From Deltaproteobacteria bacterium (lineage in GTDB: Bacteria; Desulfobacterota; Desulfuromonadia; Geobacterales; JAJYBI01), in assembly GCA_021779095.1 (NCBI GenBank), contig JAJYBI010000003.1, positions 62,001-126,000 on the forward strand: DNA of 64,000 nucleotides. The letters run 5' to 3'. Below are positions 28,235 through 37,424 of this stretch, piece after piece. The notes below the pieces were generated by a model that saw only the letters and a list, made by a program, of their open reading frames with translations, did no database searches and was not told the origin of the DNA. The position numbers and the translations under genes are program-made. Each line of letters begins with the position of its first letter. Positions within the stretch are counted from its first letter, which is position 1.

Positions 28235-28261
28235 CGGTATTGAGAGCGCGAGGGCATATCG

Positions 28262-29062
28262 ATGCGATGTAGGGTGTGTGGGAATGCTGCGGACCGGTTC
28301 GCACAAGCGAGGGTCATGGGCCGATATGATGTCGGTTATTTTCGCTGCAGCCGATGCGGATTCGTCCAGACTGAGGAGCCGTACTGGCTGGAAGAGGCGT
28401 ATCAAACCCCCATCAATATCTTTGATACGGGGATCATCTCACGCAATATCCGGTTGGCCCAGAAGACGGCCACGGTGCTCTATTACCTGTTCGACCGGCA
28501 TGCCCGTTACCTGGATTATGCCGGCGGCTACGGTGTCTTCACGCGCCTCATGCGCGATATCGGTTTTGATTTTTGCTGGCATGACCCGTATACCCAGAAT
28601 CTGGTCGCGCGCGGCTTTGAATACCAAACCGGCGGGTCCGATATCGAACTGCTGACCACATTCGAGAGCTTCGAGCATTTCGCCGATCCGCTCACGGAGA
28701 TGGAAAAACTCCTTTCCCTGTCGCCGAGCATACTCTTTTCCACCGAACTGGTTCCCGATCCTCCGCCGCGACCGGAGGAGTGGTGGTATTACGGATTGGA
28801 ACATGGCCAGCATATATCCTTCTATACGGAACATGCCATTCGACACCTGGCCGACCGATTCGGTCTGAACTACTACGGCTCGGGTACGGAACTGCACCTG
28901 TTGACCGGAAAAAAGCTCAACCCCGTGCGATTCAGGCTGGCCGTCAGGAAATACCGCTCATGGGGGCTGTACCGCAGGGTCGAACGGCGCATGAAAAGCC
29001 GGATCGAAGCGGACCATGATTACCTGGTCCGGGATGGGATCTGCCGCACTGAACGCCGCTAA
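28262..29062 (+). CDS. Class I SAM-dependent methyltransferase with N-terminal zinc ribbon
   Basis: 266 residues. Two CxxC pairs (CRVCG at 3-7 and FRCSRCGF near 28-35) form a probable zinc ribbon, as in sugar or lipid C-methyltransferases and some tailoring enzymes. The SAM-binding loop is RYLDYAGGYGVFTRLM (about 80-95). SFEHFADPLTEMEKLLSLS resembles the post-motif of the Methyltransf_23 group. It sits among glycosyltransferases, so a surface sugar is the likely substrate. ATG 28262 is chosen as the first residue of the ribbon. Confidence 0.72.
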   Translation: MRCRVCGNAADRFAQARVMGRYDVGYFRCSRCGFVQTEEPYWLEEAYQTPINIFDTGIISRNIRLAQKTATVLYYLFDRHARYLDYAGGYGVFTRLMRDIGFDFCWHDPYTQNLVARGFEYQTGGSDIELLTTFESFEHFADPLTEMEKLLSLSPSILFSTELVPDPPPRPEEWWYYGLEHGQHISFYTEHAIRHLADRFGLNYYGSGTELHLLTGKKLNPVRFRLAVRKYRSWGLYRRVERRMKSRIEADHDYLVRDGICRTERR

Positions 29063-29426
29063 GGGTACGCTTCCCGAGAGTCAAGAGATATCGACGGCCG
29101 TGCTTGGGCTTCTCTGGTTGGTCTGCGCTGTCACCTGCGCGGTCTGCGAGGAGGGGTTCGATGGCCGTACCAACTGGTGGTGATCCATCTCGGTCTGTCG
29201 GCTGTTTCCATCTGCTGGTCACTGGACCGGTCTGACGGTCTGCCGATCCGTGTCGTTCTTGCGGGCCGTTTCGAGGCGCCGGGTGCGTCGGGACTTGGTT
29301 CATGGTTTCGTGTGAGCGTGTTCCTGATAGCCTTTAACCACGTTTTGATATACCTTAGGGCCGGGGAGCAGGAACAGATGCGCTCTAAGGCGCAAAGCTG
29401 ACAGTCCTCTTCTTTCTGGGGCATCC
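29063..29426 (+). other. 364-base intergenic stretch, no gene supported
   Basis: No frame shows the strong G/C third-position bias of the neighbouring genes. A frame from GTG 29177 (74 codons) lacks that bias and any recognisable motif. I see no clear terminator or promoter; an AT-richer patch, TTGATATACC, lies near 29345. Confidence 0.5.
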
Positions 29427-30371
29427 ATGCCGTTTACGACTGCGTGTATCGTCAACAACTACAACTATTGCCGCTATCTGGCCGAGGCCGTCGACAGCGC
29501 CCTGGCCCAGACGCGCCCGTTCGACCAGATCATCGTCGTGGACGACTGCTCGACGGACGGTTCCCGGGAGCTGCTGCGGAAGCGTTACGGTGACAACGAC
29601 CGGGTCCGGTTGCTGTTCAAGAACGAAAACGGCGGCCAGCTTTCGACCTTCAACGAGGCCGTGGCGGTTGCAACTGCGGACTTGCTCTTTTTCCTGGATG
29701 CCGATGACCGCTACCTCCCTGCCTACCTGGCCGAAGCGGCCGGCTACTACGAAAGCAACCCTACCTGCGATTTTCTCTTCTGCGGGATAACCTTCTTCGG
29801 AAACCGGGCGGGAGAAGAACGCCGGTATCGCGGTACGACGGACCTGGGGTGCTCGCGGCTCGTCACGCTCTACGGAAAGAAGGGGGAGACGTATATCGGG
29901 GCGGCGACCTCGACCCTTTCCATGAAGCGTGAGGTTGCCCGGCGGATTCTGCCCATCCCTTTTACCGAAGACTGGCGGGGACGTGCCGATGACTGCCTCG
30001 TGTGGGGAGCCTCCATAGTCGGCGCCCGGAAGCATTATCTCGACAGCTGTCTCATAGAGTTCCGGATACACGGCTCCAATATCTGGGCCGGCAGGAAGTA
30101 CGGTCCCGCAGACCGGTATCGCCGGGAAATAGCGATAAAGCGGCTCCACCGGTATCTGCTGGAACGGGAGGGGCTCGGCCCGGACATCGTGGAACTGGTC
30201 CATCTGGAGTTCCGCACCATCCGGCGTCCCACGTTCGGTCAGTTCAAGAGCTACTGCAAGATCACCTTTGCCGCGACCATGGGCCCCGCCAGAAAACTGA
30301 AATCACTGACCAGCATGGTTTTCCATTATGCCGAAGCCCGGCTGGGAAATGGCGAACAGGCGAAGCAGTAA
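29427..30371 (+). CDS. Family 2 glycosyltransferase
   Basis: 314 residues. TACIVNNYNYCRYLAEAVDSAL and IIVVDDCSTDGSRELL form the GT2 nucleotide-binding half, and LLFFLDADDRYLPAYL is the metal-binding DxDD motif. TEDWRGRADDCLVWGASI holds the likely acceptor-side acidic residues. The long C-terminal part (about 230-314) is helical and basic, ending without a membrane helix. It is probably a core or O-antigen glycosyltransferase. It is preceded by the long non-coding stretch and so may have its own promoter. Confidence 0.84.
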   Translation: MPFTTACIVNNYNYCRYLAEAVDSALAQTRPFDQIIVVDDCSTDGSRELLRKRYGDNDRVRLLFKNENGGQLSTFNEAVAVATADLLFFLDADDRYLPAYLAEAAGYYESNPTCDFLFCGITFFGNRAGEERRYRGTTDLGCSRLVTLYGKKGETYIGAATSTLSMKREVARRILPIPFTEDWRGRADDCLVWGASIVGARKHYLDSCLIEFRIHGSNIWAGRKYGPADRYRREIAIKRLHRYLLEREGLGPDIVELVHLEFRTIRRPTFGQFKSYCKITFAATMGPARKLKSLTSMVFHYAEARLGNGEQAKQ

Positions 30372-30391
30372 GCCAGGGAACGGCATTGTGC

Positions 30392-30560
30392 ATGATCCCC
30401 GAGATGACTGCCCTGGAGATCGGGATCGCCAATGTGCGCTGCCGCGTCTTTTTGCACTGGACCGGGTTCTGCGGGCATTTTACCCGGGAGAGGACGCTCA
30501 ATATCGATCTGGACTACTTCCGCAAGACGATCTGGCCCCCCGGCAGCTTTCCAAGTAGCC
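30392..30560 (+). pseudogene. Possible gene remnant between two glycosyltransferases
   Basis: From ATG 30392 the frame has a strongly G/C-rich third codon position through about 30560 (start MIPEMTALEIGIANVRC, later LNIDLDYFRKTIWPPG), the pattern of real genes here. The frame stays open to 30928, but from 30645 it lies inside the next glycosyltransferase in another frame, so only the first 55 or so codons look genuine. I do not recognise the sequence. It may be the 5' end of a truncated gene or a small unknown protein. Confidence 0.35.
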
Positions 30561-30644
30561 GCGGCCGCCGTGCAGTCATTGCGAGCTCCGTTGTTGCCGG
30601 AAGACGGGGCTTTCAACAATGTATCAACCAATGCGAAACATGCC

Positions 30645-31727
30645 ATGAAACCTTATTCAGCTACATATGCCCGTATCCTGCTGATCAAGCCCGGCGCCAT
30701 CGGCGACCTGCTCCAGTTGACGCCGGTCATCCGGGCGCTCAGGGAGCGGTACCCGGCGGCCCGCATTACGATCATGGTGAGCAGCGCGGGGACGGCGGGC
30801 ATGTTTACGCACAACCCCCATATCTCCGAGACCATGGTGTTCGACCGCAAGGGCGAGCATCGGTCGTTGCCGGCGTTTCTGGAGCTTTGGAGTCGGGTGC
30901 GGCGCGCCCGATTCGATCTGGTCGTTAACTTCCAGCGGAGCAATCTGAAGGCGTGGTTCCTGGTGCTGGCGGCCGTTCCCTGCCGGGTCCTCGTCTATCA
31001 CAAGGCGCGGGGGCGGTCGGTGCATGCGGTGGTGAACCATCTGGAGGCGGTCGCTCCGCAGGGGATCGATCCGCAAAGCGCAGACCCTCAACTGGAACTC
31101 GTGCTCGGCCGGGATGACGAACGGTGGGCCGAAGAAAAGATCTTACGGGAAAAACTGGACGGCCGCCAGCTGGTTGCATTGAACATCGGGGCAAGTCATG
31201 CCGTGAATCGCTGGCCGGCCGGACATTTCGCCGCCCTCGCCGATCGTTTGTCGCGGGAGTTGGGGGTAGCCGTGATCCTGGTCGGCGGCAATGGGGACCG
31301 GGAGATTGCCGAGGCGGTGCAGAGCCGTTTGAGCTGCCCGGTGCTCGACCTGGTGGGACGGACGTCACTGCTTCAACTGGGGGCGGTTCTCAAGCGTTGC
31401 CTCGTTACGGTAAGCTGCGACACCGGCCCCATGCATATGGCGACGGCAGTCGGTACCCCCGTCGTCGCCCTCTTCGGGGCTGCCGATCCGGCTCGTACCG
31501 GGCCCGTAGGAGCAGGCCATGTCTCCATTCAACACCTTGATTTGTCATGCGTCCCGTGTAAATCGAGACACTGTGCACATGATCGCTATGCCGAATGCAT
31601 GGATCTCATTACGGTGGACGAGGTGTTTGCCGTCGTTGCCCGATTGCTGGAGCGGAGACGGCAGGAAGTCCCGCAGAACAGCTCCCATGGAACGGGAGAA
31701 CTCAGCAGGGAACGGGAAAGCCGATGA
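30645..31727 (+). CDS. Glycosyltransferase family 9 (heptosyltransferase-like)
   Basis: 360 residues. N-terminal ARILLIKPGAIGDLLQLTPV and C-terminal TVSCDTGPMHMATAVGTPVVALFGA mark the ADP-heptose transferase family. LALNIGAS-type segment NIGASHAVNRWPAGHFA lies at the domain joint. A cysteine group CVPCKSRHCAHDRYAEC near the end is shared with the other GT9 proteins here. ATG 30645 gives a standard N-terminus, though no good ribosome site precedes it. It is the second of three GT9 genes and may be heptosyltransferase III. It overlaps the ligase gene by 4 bases. Confidence 0.82.
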   Translation: MKPYSATYARILLIKPGAIGDLLQLTPVIRALRERYPAARITIMVSSAGTAGMFTHNPHISETMVFDRKGEHRSLPAFLELWSRVRRARFDLVVNFQRSNLKAWFLVLAAVPCRVLVYHKARGRSVHAVVNHLEAVAPQGIDPQSADPQLELVLGRDDERWAEEKILREKLDGRQLVALNIGASHAVNRWPAGHFAALADRLSRELGVAVILVGGNGDREIAEAVQSRLSCPVLDLVGRTSLLQLGAVLKRCLVTVSCDTGPMHMATAVGTPVVALFGAADPARTGPVGAGHVSIQHLDLSCVPCKSRHCAHDRYAECMDLITVDEVFAVVARLLERRRQEVPQNSSHGTGELSRERESR

Positions 31728-32995
31728 CCGGTTTCCCTATCCGGCACCTGATCGATCGGACCTTCCCGCTGCTCCTCGGCGTGTTTGCCGTTCTGTCCCC
31801 CCTGACCCGGTCCGTACAGGAGTATGGCTTCTCTCTCTGTTTTGCATTGTTTGTGATACACCGGTACTGTGCCGTTGATCGGCCCGCCATGCGTATGGAC
31901 CTGAGGCCCTTTTACCTTGTCTTGGCCGTCTACCTCGGCGTCGCCATCGTATCGTTGGTGTATTCCGCCGATCCGGTGGAGGGAAAGCATCAGTTCATGC
32001 AGCTCAACATGCTGCTCCTGTGCATGATCTTTGCGGAGCGGATCATGCCGGCGATGGCGCTCCGGGCGCTCTGGCTGTTCGTGGCCGGCACGACAGCGGT
32101 GGCGGTGATTGCCCTGTTCCAGGGGCTTTGGCTGCATATCGACCGCCCTCCCACGATCATGTACTGCGTCCATGGGGGGATCGTGTTGTTGTTTGGCATC
32201 ACGGTGCTGCTGTCGCTCCTCACGGTGTACCGGGGATGGCAAGCCAAGTCAGCAGCGGTGGGGCTTCTCTTGTTGCACGGCTGGGCACTGTACCTGAACG
32301 GCACGCGGACAGCGTGGGCCGGGGCGGCGGTGGTTCTGACCGTCTCCCCGCTTCTGGTCCCCGCATTGACGAGACGCCGGAAACTGGTGTACCTTGCGGT
32401 GGTGGTGGCGACGATGGTGGTCTTCGCTTACGGTCCGTATGCCCGTTACCAGTTTCACCAGGCAGAACGCGACGTGATCCTGTACCGGAACGGCACGGAC
32501 GATACCAGCCTCGGGGGACGGTTCGACATGTGGAAGGCGTCCCTGCTGATGTTCCGTCGGCATCCGGTCCTGGGGGTCGGGCTGGGGGGGTGGCAGGAGA
32601 CCCTGAATCGCATGGCTCTGCGGGGAGAGGCGCCTGCGTACATTAAGCGTTACAACCAGACCCACAATGCATTTCTCGATGCCTTGAGTACTCGGGGAAT
32701 GGCAGGCCTGCTGTCGTTCGTCGCCCTGATGGCGGCTCCCATTTTCATCGCCCTGCGAAACGCTGACCCCCAGCGGGCCGTGTTCCGATCGGTGCTGGTT
32801 CTGCTGGGGCTGGCGGCATTGGTGACCTGTAACGCAGACACTCTGGTGCGGCTGCGGATGCCGTTCATGTCGTACATCGTCGTGACCTCCATCGCCTTTG
32901 CCGGACTGGCCAGTCGTGGAGGTGAGGGGGAAGCCTGCTGCCTGAAATCTACTCTGTGGGACGACAGAATTCACTCCCGCATCGTGAGGAACTGA
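31724..32995 (+). CDS. waaL: O-antigen ligase family membrane protein
   Basis: 423 residues with about ten hydrophobic segments. The family's large periplasmic loop lies around residues 245-320 and includes the conserved GGRFDMWKASLLMFRRHPVLGVG and HNAFLDALSTRGMAGLL with the essential His. It should join finished O-chain from undecaprenyl carrier to lipid A-core on the periplasmic face. Wzy polymerases share this pattern; placement inside a core operon favours a ligase. ATG 31724 overlaps the preceding stop (ATGA). No wzx flippase is seen in the window. Confidence 0.8.
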   Translation: MTGFPIRHLIDRTFPLLLGVFAVLSPLTRSVQEYGFSLCFALFVIHRYCAVDRPAMRMDLRPFYLVLAVYLGVAIVSLVYSADPVEGKHQFMQLNMLLLCMIFAERIMPAMALRALWLFVAGTTAVAVIALFQGLWLHIDRPPTIMYCVHGGIVLLFGITVLLSLLTVYRGWQAKSAAVGLLLLHGWALYLNGTRTAWAGAAVVLTVSPLLVPALTRRRKLVYLAVVVATMVVFAYGPYARYQFHQAERDVILYRNGTDDTSLGGRFDMWKASLLMFRRHPVLGVGLGGWQETLNRMALRGEAPAYIKRYNQTHNAFLDALSTRGMAGLLSFVALMAAPIFIALRNADPQRAVFRSVLVLLGLAALVTCNADTLVRLRMPFMSYIVVTSIAFAGLASRGGEGEACCLKSTLWDDRIHSRIVRN

Positions 32996-32997
32996 CC

Positions 32998-34008
32998 ATG
33001 CACAACGTTCTCGTGACCGGCGCCGCCGGCTTCATCGGTTTTCATCTTGTGTCACGCCTGCTCCGCGACGGCTTCAGGGTGACGGGGCTGGACAACCTGA
33101 ACGGTTACTACGACGTGCAGCTGAAGCGTGCCCGGCTGAACCTCCTGGAAGGGAGCGAGCGGTTCCGGTTCGTGGAGGCGGATCTCGCCGACCGGTCGGC
33201 GACGGAGCGGCTGTTTACGGAGGAGCGGTTCGACACGGTGGTGAACCTGGCCGCCCAGGCCGGCGTCCGCTACTCCCTTCAGCACCCCCACCTCTACACG
33301 GAGAGCAACATCACCGGGTTCCTCAACGTCCTGGAGGGGTGCCGCCATGCGCAGGTCGGGCACCTGGTATACGCCTCGTCCAGTTCGGTCTACGGCGCCA
33401 ACAGCCGGATGCCGTTCTCGGTGCACGACAACGTGGACCACCCCGTCTCCCTGTACGCCGCCACCAAGAAGGCGAACGAACTGATGGCCCACTCCTACGC
33501 GAGCCTCTACGGCATCCCCGTTACCGGCCTGCGTTTCTTCACCGTGTACGGGCCGTGGGGACGCCCCGACATGGCCTACTTCATGTTTACCCGCGCCATC
33601 CTGGAGGGGCGGCCGATCGACGTGTTCAACCACGGCCGGATGAAGCGGGATTTCACCTATGTGGACGACATCGTGGAGGGGGTCGTCCGGGTCATGGGGC
33701 GGGTGCCCGAGCCCGATCCGGCCTGGAGCGGCGACCGGCCCGACCCCGCCGGGAGTTACGCCCCCTACCGCCTCTACAACATCGGCAACAACCGGCCGGT
33801 GGAGCTTTCCCGGTTCATCTCGGTGCTGGAGGAGAAGATCGGGAAAAAGGCGGTGAAAAACCTCCTGCCGATGCAGGCGGGGGACGTGCCGGAGACCTGC
33901 GCCGATATCGACGACCTGACCCGCGACGTTGGGTTCAGGCCAAAGACCTCCATCGAGGACGGTATCGGCCGGTTCGTGGACTGGTACCGGGACTACTACC
34001 GGGTCTGA
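32998..34008 (+). CDS. NAD-dependent epimerase, UDP-glucuronate 4-epimerase type
   Basis: 336 residues, extended short-chain dehydrogenase fold. GAAGFIGFHLVSRLL binds NAD, the catalytic triad is in YASSSSVYG and YAATKK (Tyr-x3-Lys), and GLRFFTVYGPWGRPDMA plus KRDFTYVDDIV are diagnostic of the UDP-GlcA 4-epimerase subgroup. The product would be UDP-galacturonic acid for core or O-antigen. GTGAGGAACTGACC gives a ribosome site before ATG 32998, three bases after the ligase stop. Confidence 0.88.
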   Translation: MHNVLVTGAAGFIGFHLVSRLLRDGFRVTGLDNLNGYYDVQLKRARLNLLEGSERFRFVEADLADRSATERLFTEERFDTVVNLAAQAGVRYSLQHPHLYTESNITGFLNVLEGCRHAQVGHLVYASSSSVYGANSRMPFSVHDNVDHPVSLYAATKKANELMAHSYASLYGIPVTGLRFFTVYGPWGRPDMAYFMFTRAILEGRPIDVFNHGRMKRDFTYVDDIVEGVVRVMGRVPEPDPAWSGDRPDPAGSYAPYRLYNIGNNRPVELSRFISVLEEKIGKKAVKNLLPMQAGDVPETCADIDDLTRDVGFRPKTSIEDGIGRFVDWYRDYYRV

Positions 34009-34021
34009 GGAGGCTGTGGCG

Positions 34022-35065
34022 ATGCGGGTTCTGATCGTGAAGGCGTCGGCCCTGGGAGACATCGTGCATGCCCTGCCGGTGCTGGATTATCTGCATCAGG
34101 TGGCGCCGGGAGTGGAGGTCGACTGGGTGGCCGAGGAACAGTTCCGGGAGATCGTTGCCGGCAATCCGCTCGTATCCCGGGTGCATGTCGTCCGCACGAA
34201 GAGATGGCGCAAGCAGCCGTTCCGGAAGGATACCTGGCGGGATGTCGCTGACTTGAAGGCGGCGCTGCGCGATCGCAACTACGACATGGTGTTCGACATC
34301 CAGGGGAACCTGAAGAGCGGGCTGGTCTGCTGGCTGACGGGGGTCCGCAACATCATCGGCTTTTCGACCGAACTCCTCCAGGAGAAGGTGAACGCCTTTT
34401 TTACAACGCGTCAGGTGCCGGTCCGCCGTGCGGACTACCACGTCACCGATCAGTGCCTGCGCGTGGTCAGCATGCCGTTTGCGAAAGATTTCAGCGAGAT
34501 GTCGCTGACGACGGACATCGCGACCTCCCCCGGGGACGACGAGGCCGCGGCGACGCTCCTCGCGACCCTGGACGACGGGCTGGTGTTTCTGTTCCACTGC
34601 GGAACGACCTGGCAGACCAAGCTCTGGACCGAAGAGAACTGGACCGCGCTTGGGAAAGCCGTCCTTGATACGTACCCCGCCGCTTCCATCCTGCTCACCT
34701 GGGGCAACGACGACGAGCACCGGCTCGTCATGCGGCTGGCCAAGGCTCTCGGGAACGGTGCGCGCGTCGTCGACCGGTATCCGCTGCGGGGACTGATCGC
34801 GCTCCTGAAAAAGGTGGACATGGTCGTCGGCGGGGATACGGGGCCCGTCCACCTGGCCGCGGCCGTCGGTACGCCGACGGTGTCGTTCTACCGGGCCTCC
34901 GACGGCAGGAGGAGCGGCCCCCGCGGGGCTAACCACCGGATCGTGCAGTCCCCCCTCCATTGCGCGAAATGTTTCCGTACGAAGTGCGATGACGACCACT
35001 CCTGCCGGGACAGCATCTCGCCGGATGCGATGCTTCAGGCGATCGAAAAGATCCTCCCCCCGTGA
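34022..35065 (+). CDS. waaC: Glycosyltransferase family 9, heptosyltransferase I-like
   Basis: 347 residues. The start MRVLIVKASALGDIVHALPVL is the classical heptosyltransferase I N-terminus (compare the shorter GDI/GDT loops of the other two GT9 proteins). MVVGGDTGPVHLAAAVGTPTVSFY is the donor site, and WRKQPFRKDTW lies in the acceptor half. It probably adds the first heptose to Kdo. GAGGAGG lies eight bases before ATG 34022; GTG 34016 is too close to that site. The next gene overlaps its stop. Confidence 0.83.
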   Translation: MRVLIVKASALGDIVHALPVLDYLHQVAPGVEVDWVAEEQFREIVAGNPLVSRVHVVRTKRWRKQPFRKDTWRDVADLKAALRDRNYDMVFDIQGNLKSGLVCWLTGVRNIIGFSTELLQEKVNAFFTTRQVPVRRADYHVTDQCLRVVSMPFAKDFSEMSLTTDIATSPGDDEAAATLLATLDDGLVFLFHCGTTWQTKLWTEENWTALGKAVLDTYPAASILLTWGNDDEHRLVMRLAKALGNGARVVDRYPLRGLIALLKKVDMVVGGDTGPVHLAAAVGTPTVSFYRASDGRRSGPRGANHRIVQSPLHCAKCFRTKCDDDHSCRDSISPDAMLQAIEKILPP

Positions 35066-35805
35066 CTGCCTCCGTTCCCGTCTTCATCTACCACCACGTA
35101 AACCACCACAAAGGCGACACGGTGACGATCACTCCCGAGGCGTTCGCCGCCCAGATGGCCTGGCTGGCCGAGCACGAGATCCGTACCCTGTCAATGGAGG
35201 AGCTTCTCGCCTTTGCCGCCGGCCGGTTTGAGCTGGAGGGGCGGGCGGTGCTCCTCACCTTCGACGACGGCTGGCGGGACAACTACCTTTACGCCTGGCC
35301 CGTGCTGCGGCGATACGGTCTCAGGGGGACCTTCTTCCTGATCACGGACCGGACGGAAACGGCGGGGGAGGGGGCGGTGCCGCCGCCACCGGTCTGGCCG
35401 GACCACGAGGGGGCGAAGAAACTTTTGCTGGGAGAAGACGGCGGCGGGGTGGCGATGGCGTGGCGGGAGGTGGGAGAGATGGCGGCGGAGGGACGCTGTT
35501 GTTTCTACTCCCACACCCGCAGCCACCGGCGCTGTGCCGGGCTTGGTGGCGTGGAGCTGGCAGAGGAGTTGGCCGGCTCCCGGCGGCTCATGGAGGCGCG
35601 GCTGGGAACCGTGTGCGACGTCCTCTGCTGGCCGTACGGCAGCTTCGATGACGCCGCCATTGCGGCCGCTACTGCGGCGGGCTACCGGACGATCTTCACC
35701 ACGGAGTATGGCCGTGTCGTCCCGGGGGGCGATCCGCTCCGGTTGCCGCGTATCGAGGCGGTCGAATCCCTCGACGGGTTCATCCGGGAACTGGCGGGGA
35801 ACTGA
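35062..35805 (+). CDS. Polysaccharide deacetylase family protein
   Basis: 247 residues, NodB-type domain. VFIYHHV at the start, LLTFDDGWRDNY with the metal/catalytic Asp pair, FYSHTRSHRR with the metal-binding His pair and LCWPYGSFDD with the substrate-binding motif are all present. It should remove N- or O-acetyl groups from a surface sugar. No signal peptide is seen, so it acts in the cytoplasm, unlike exported PgaB-type enzymes. GTG 35062 overlaps the waaC stop. It closes the LPS gene block and converges on the minus-strand DUF1858 gene three bases later. Confidence 0.86.
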   Translation: MTASVPVFIYHHVNHHKGDTVTITPEAFAAQMAWLAEHEIRTLSMEELLAFAAGRFELEGRAVLLTFDDGWRDNYLYAWPVLRRYGLRGTFFLITDRTETAGEGAVPPPPVWPDHEGAKKLLLGEDGGGVAMAWREVGEMAAEGRCCFYSHTRSHRRCAGLGGVELAEELAGSRRLMEARLGTVCDVLCWPYGSFDDAAIAAATAAGYRTIFTTEYGRVVPGGDPLRLPRIEAVESLDGFIRELAGN

Positions 35806-35808
35806 TCG

Positions 35809-36006
35809 TCAGGAACCTTTCGCTACCCGGTTCAGCTCTGCCAGGAGCGCATCAACGTCCAGGTGGTGCACCTGGGCGCCGTGCCCCAGCTCCTCGATGT
35901 CGGCGATCTGGCACTCGTAGCAGTCGAGCCGGTATCGCTCGAACACCGGCAGGGTCTCCGGATATTTACGGAGGATCGCCCCGATGGTCATCTCCCGCGT
36001 GATCAT
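35809..36006 (-). CDS. DUF1858 domain protein
   Basis: 65 residues. Start MITREMTIGAILRKYPETLPVF matches the DUF1858 domain, a small helical module found alone or fused to hybrid-cluster and other redox proteins. A CxxC pair (DCYECQ, about residues 28-33) may bind metal. GGAGGAG lies just before ATG 36006. Function unknown; it follows the aminotransferase gene but a hairpin separates them. Confidence 0.8.
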   Translation of the reverse strand: MITREMTIGAILRKYPETLPVFERYRLDCYECQIADIEELGHGAQVHHLDVDALLAELNRVAKGS

Positions 36007-36023
36007 GTCTCCTCCCGATACGG

Positions 36024-36058
36024 AAAGGGCGGGGTAACACCGGTTACGCCCGCCCTTT
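36024..36058 (-). terminator. Terminator hairpin after the aminotransferase gene
   Basis: On the plus strand AAAGGGCGGG pairs with CCCGCCCTTT around a GTAAC/GTTAC inner stem with one bulge. It lies between the aminotransferase stop and the DUF1858 start. The T run is only TTT within the stem on the minus strand, so strength is uncertain. Confidence 0.5.
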
Positions 36059-36096
36059 GTCGTCGATCGAATCTTACCCTCTCTGCTCCTTAGCTA

Positions 36097-37401
36097 TCAG
36101 ACCAGATCCTGTACTCCCTGGTAGATGATGTCGAACAGCTCGGGGATATCCTTCTCCTCGATGCAGGAGAAGGCGATCCGCAGGTCGGTCTTGCCGATGG
36201 AGATGCCGCCGACGCCGTACTTGTCCAGGAGGTGGACCCGCAGCTTCTCGGCATCGACGGTTTTGAGCTTCAGGCACATGAAGTAGCCGGAGTTGAACGG
36301 GTAGTAGCTCCAGGCGGCATCGTACCTGCCGCTGTCGAGGACCTCCTTCACCTTGAGGGCGCGGCCCTTCAGCACCTGGAACTTCTCTTCCTTCTGTTCC
36401 AGGAATTTCGGGGAGCGGAGCGCCTCGATGGCGAAGGTCTGGGAGGGGTGCGGACAGTTGGAGATCTTCGCGCGGATGATCCCCATCGCCTTCTTCTCCA
36501 GGGCGGTCATGACCCGCTCGTTTTCGAAGCTGTTGCCGTCGGCGAAGGTGATGAAGCCGGTCCTAAAGCCCCAGACGAACTCCTCCTTGGTGGCGCCGTC
36601 CAGCTTGATGGCAAGGACCCGCGGGTGCATGTTGGCGAGCTTGCCGAAGAGGGACTCCTTGAGGCTCTCCTCGTAGAAGAGGCCGAAGTAGGCGTCGTCG
36701 GTGATGGCGACCACGTTGCAGCCGGCTTCGGCCACCTCCCTGATGGCGGCGACGATGGCGTCGCCCTCGGCCACGGTGGGGGTGTAGCCGCTCGGGTTGT
36801 TGGGGAAGTTCAGGATGACGACGGCCTTCCCCTTCTCCTCGGCCGTGTTTTTCAGCTCGGCCTTGAAGGCCTCCACGTCATAGCCGCCGTTCTCGGTGAA
36901 GGTCGGGAATTTCTTGACGACGGCGCCGTTGCAGGTGCCGAAGGTCAGGTTGTAGTTCCCCCAGAGCATGTCCGGCAGGATCAGGTGGTCGCCCTTGTCC
37001 ACGAACATGTCGCCGACGATGGAAAGCCCGTGGGTCAGCGCGTTGGTGACGATCGGGTTGCTGAAGTGTTTGCCTTGCTGGCTCGGGTTTTCCCGCAGCT
37101 GCTTCTCCCGCCAGAGCGCCCGCAGTTCCGGCTTGCCGGCCGGCGGCGCATAGGGGTAGATGTCCTTCGGGTCGAAGGCGGAGAGCTTCTCCTGGATGCA
37201 CTGGAGGTACATCGGGCCGCCCTTTTCGGTGGCGATGCCGATGGTGGCGTTGAATTTGTGGGCCTTTTCCTTGGCTTCGGCCGACTGGGTCAGAATCCCT
37301 TTCGGGAAGAAGAGGTTCTTGCCCAGGTCGGACAGCATCTCCAGAACGTAAGGGTTGCTCTGGCTGAGCATCTCGTTGAGTTCTGCGGCTAACGGGTTCA
37401 T
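36097..37401 (-). CDS. Class I/II PLP-dependent aminotransferase
   Basis: 434 residues, fold type I. NFPNNPSGYTPT is the substrate-Asn motif, VVAITDDAYFGLFYEE holds the Asp/Tyr pair that binds PLP, KLDGATKEEFVWGFRTGF contains the Schiff-base Lys, and the C-terminal Arg is in KTDLRIAFSC. The subgroup is unusual in its long N-terminus (LSDLGKNLFFPKGILTQSAE) and is not closely like AspC. Substrate is unknown; aspartate or another small amino acid is possible. The coaD stop lies 23 bases upstream, so it may share a transcript with coaD and rsmD. Confidence 0.82.
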   Translation of the reverse strand: MNPLAAELNEMLSQSNPYVLEMLSDLGKNLFFPKGILTQSAEAKEKAHKFNATIGIATEKGGPMYLQCIQEKLSAFDPKDIYPYAPPAGKPELRALWREKQLRENPSQQGKHFSNPIVTNALTHGLSIVGDMFVDKGDHLILPDMLWGNYNLTFGTCNGAVVKKFPTFTENGGYDVEAFKAELKNTAEEKGKAVVILNFPNNPSGYTPTVAEGDAIVAAIREVAEAGCNVVAITDDAYFGLFYEESLKESLFGKLANMHPRVLAIKLDGATKEEFVWGFRTGFITFADGNSFENERVMTALEKKAMGIIRAKISNCPHPSQTFAIEALRSPKFLEQKEEKFQVLKGRALKVKEVLDSGRYDAAWSYYPFNSGYFMCLKLKTVDAEKLRVHLLDKYGVGGISIGKTDLRIAFSCIEEKDIPELFDIIYQGVQDLV

Positions 37402-37424
37402 GCGGGTCTCCTTGTTATTCCCTG

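Noticed and set aside
29177..29401. A possible 74-residue protein in the long intergenic gap
   Set aside because: No third-position G/C bias like the neighbours, no ribosome site and no known motif.
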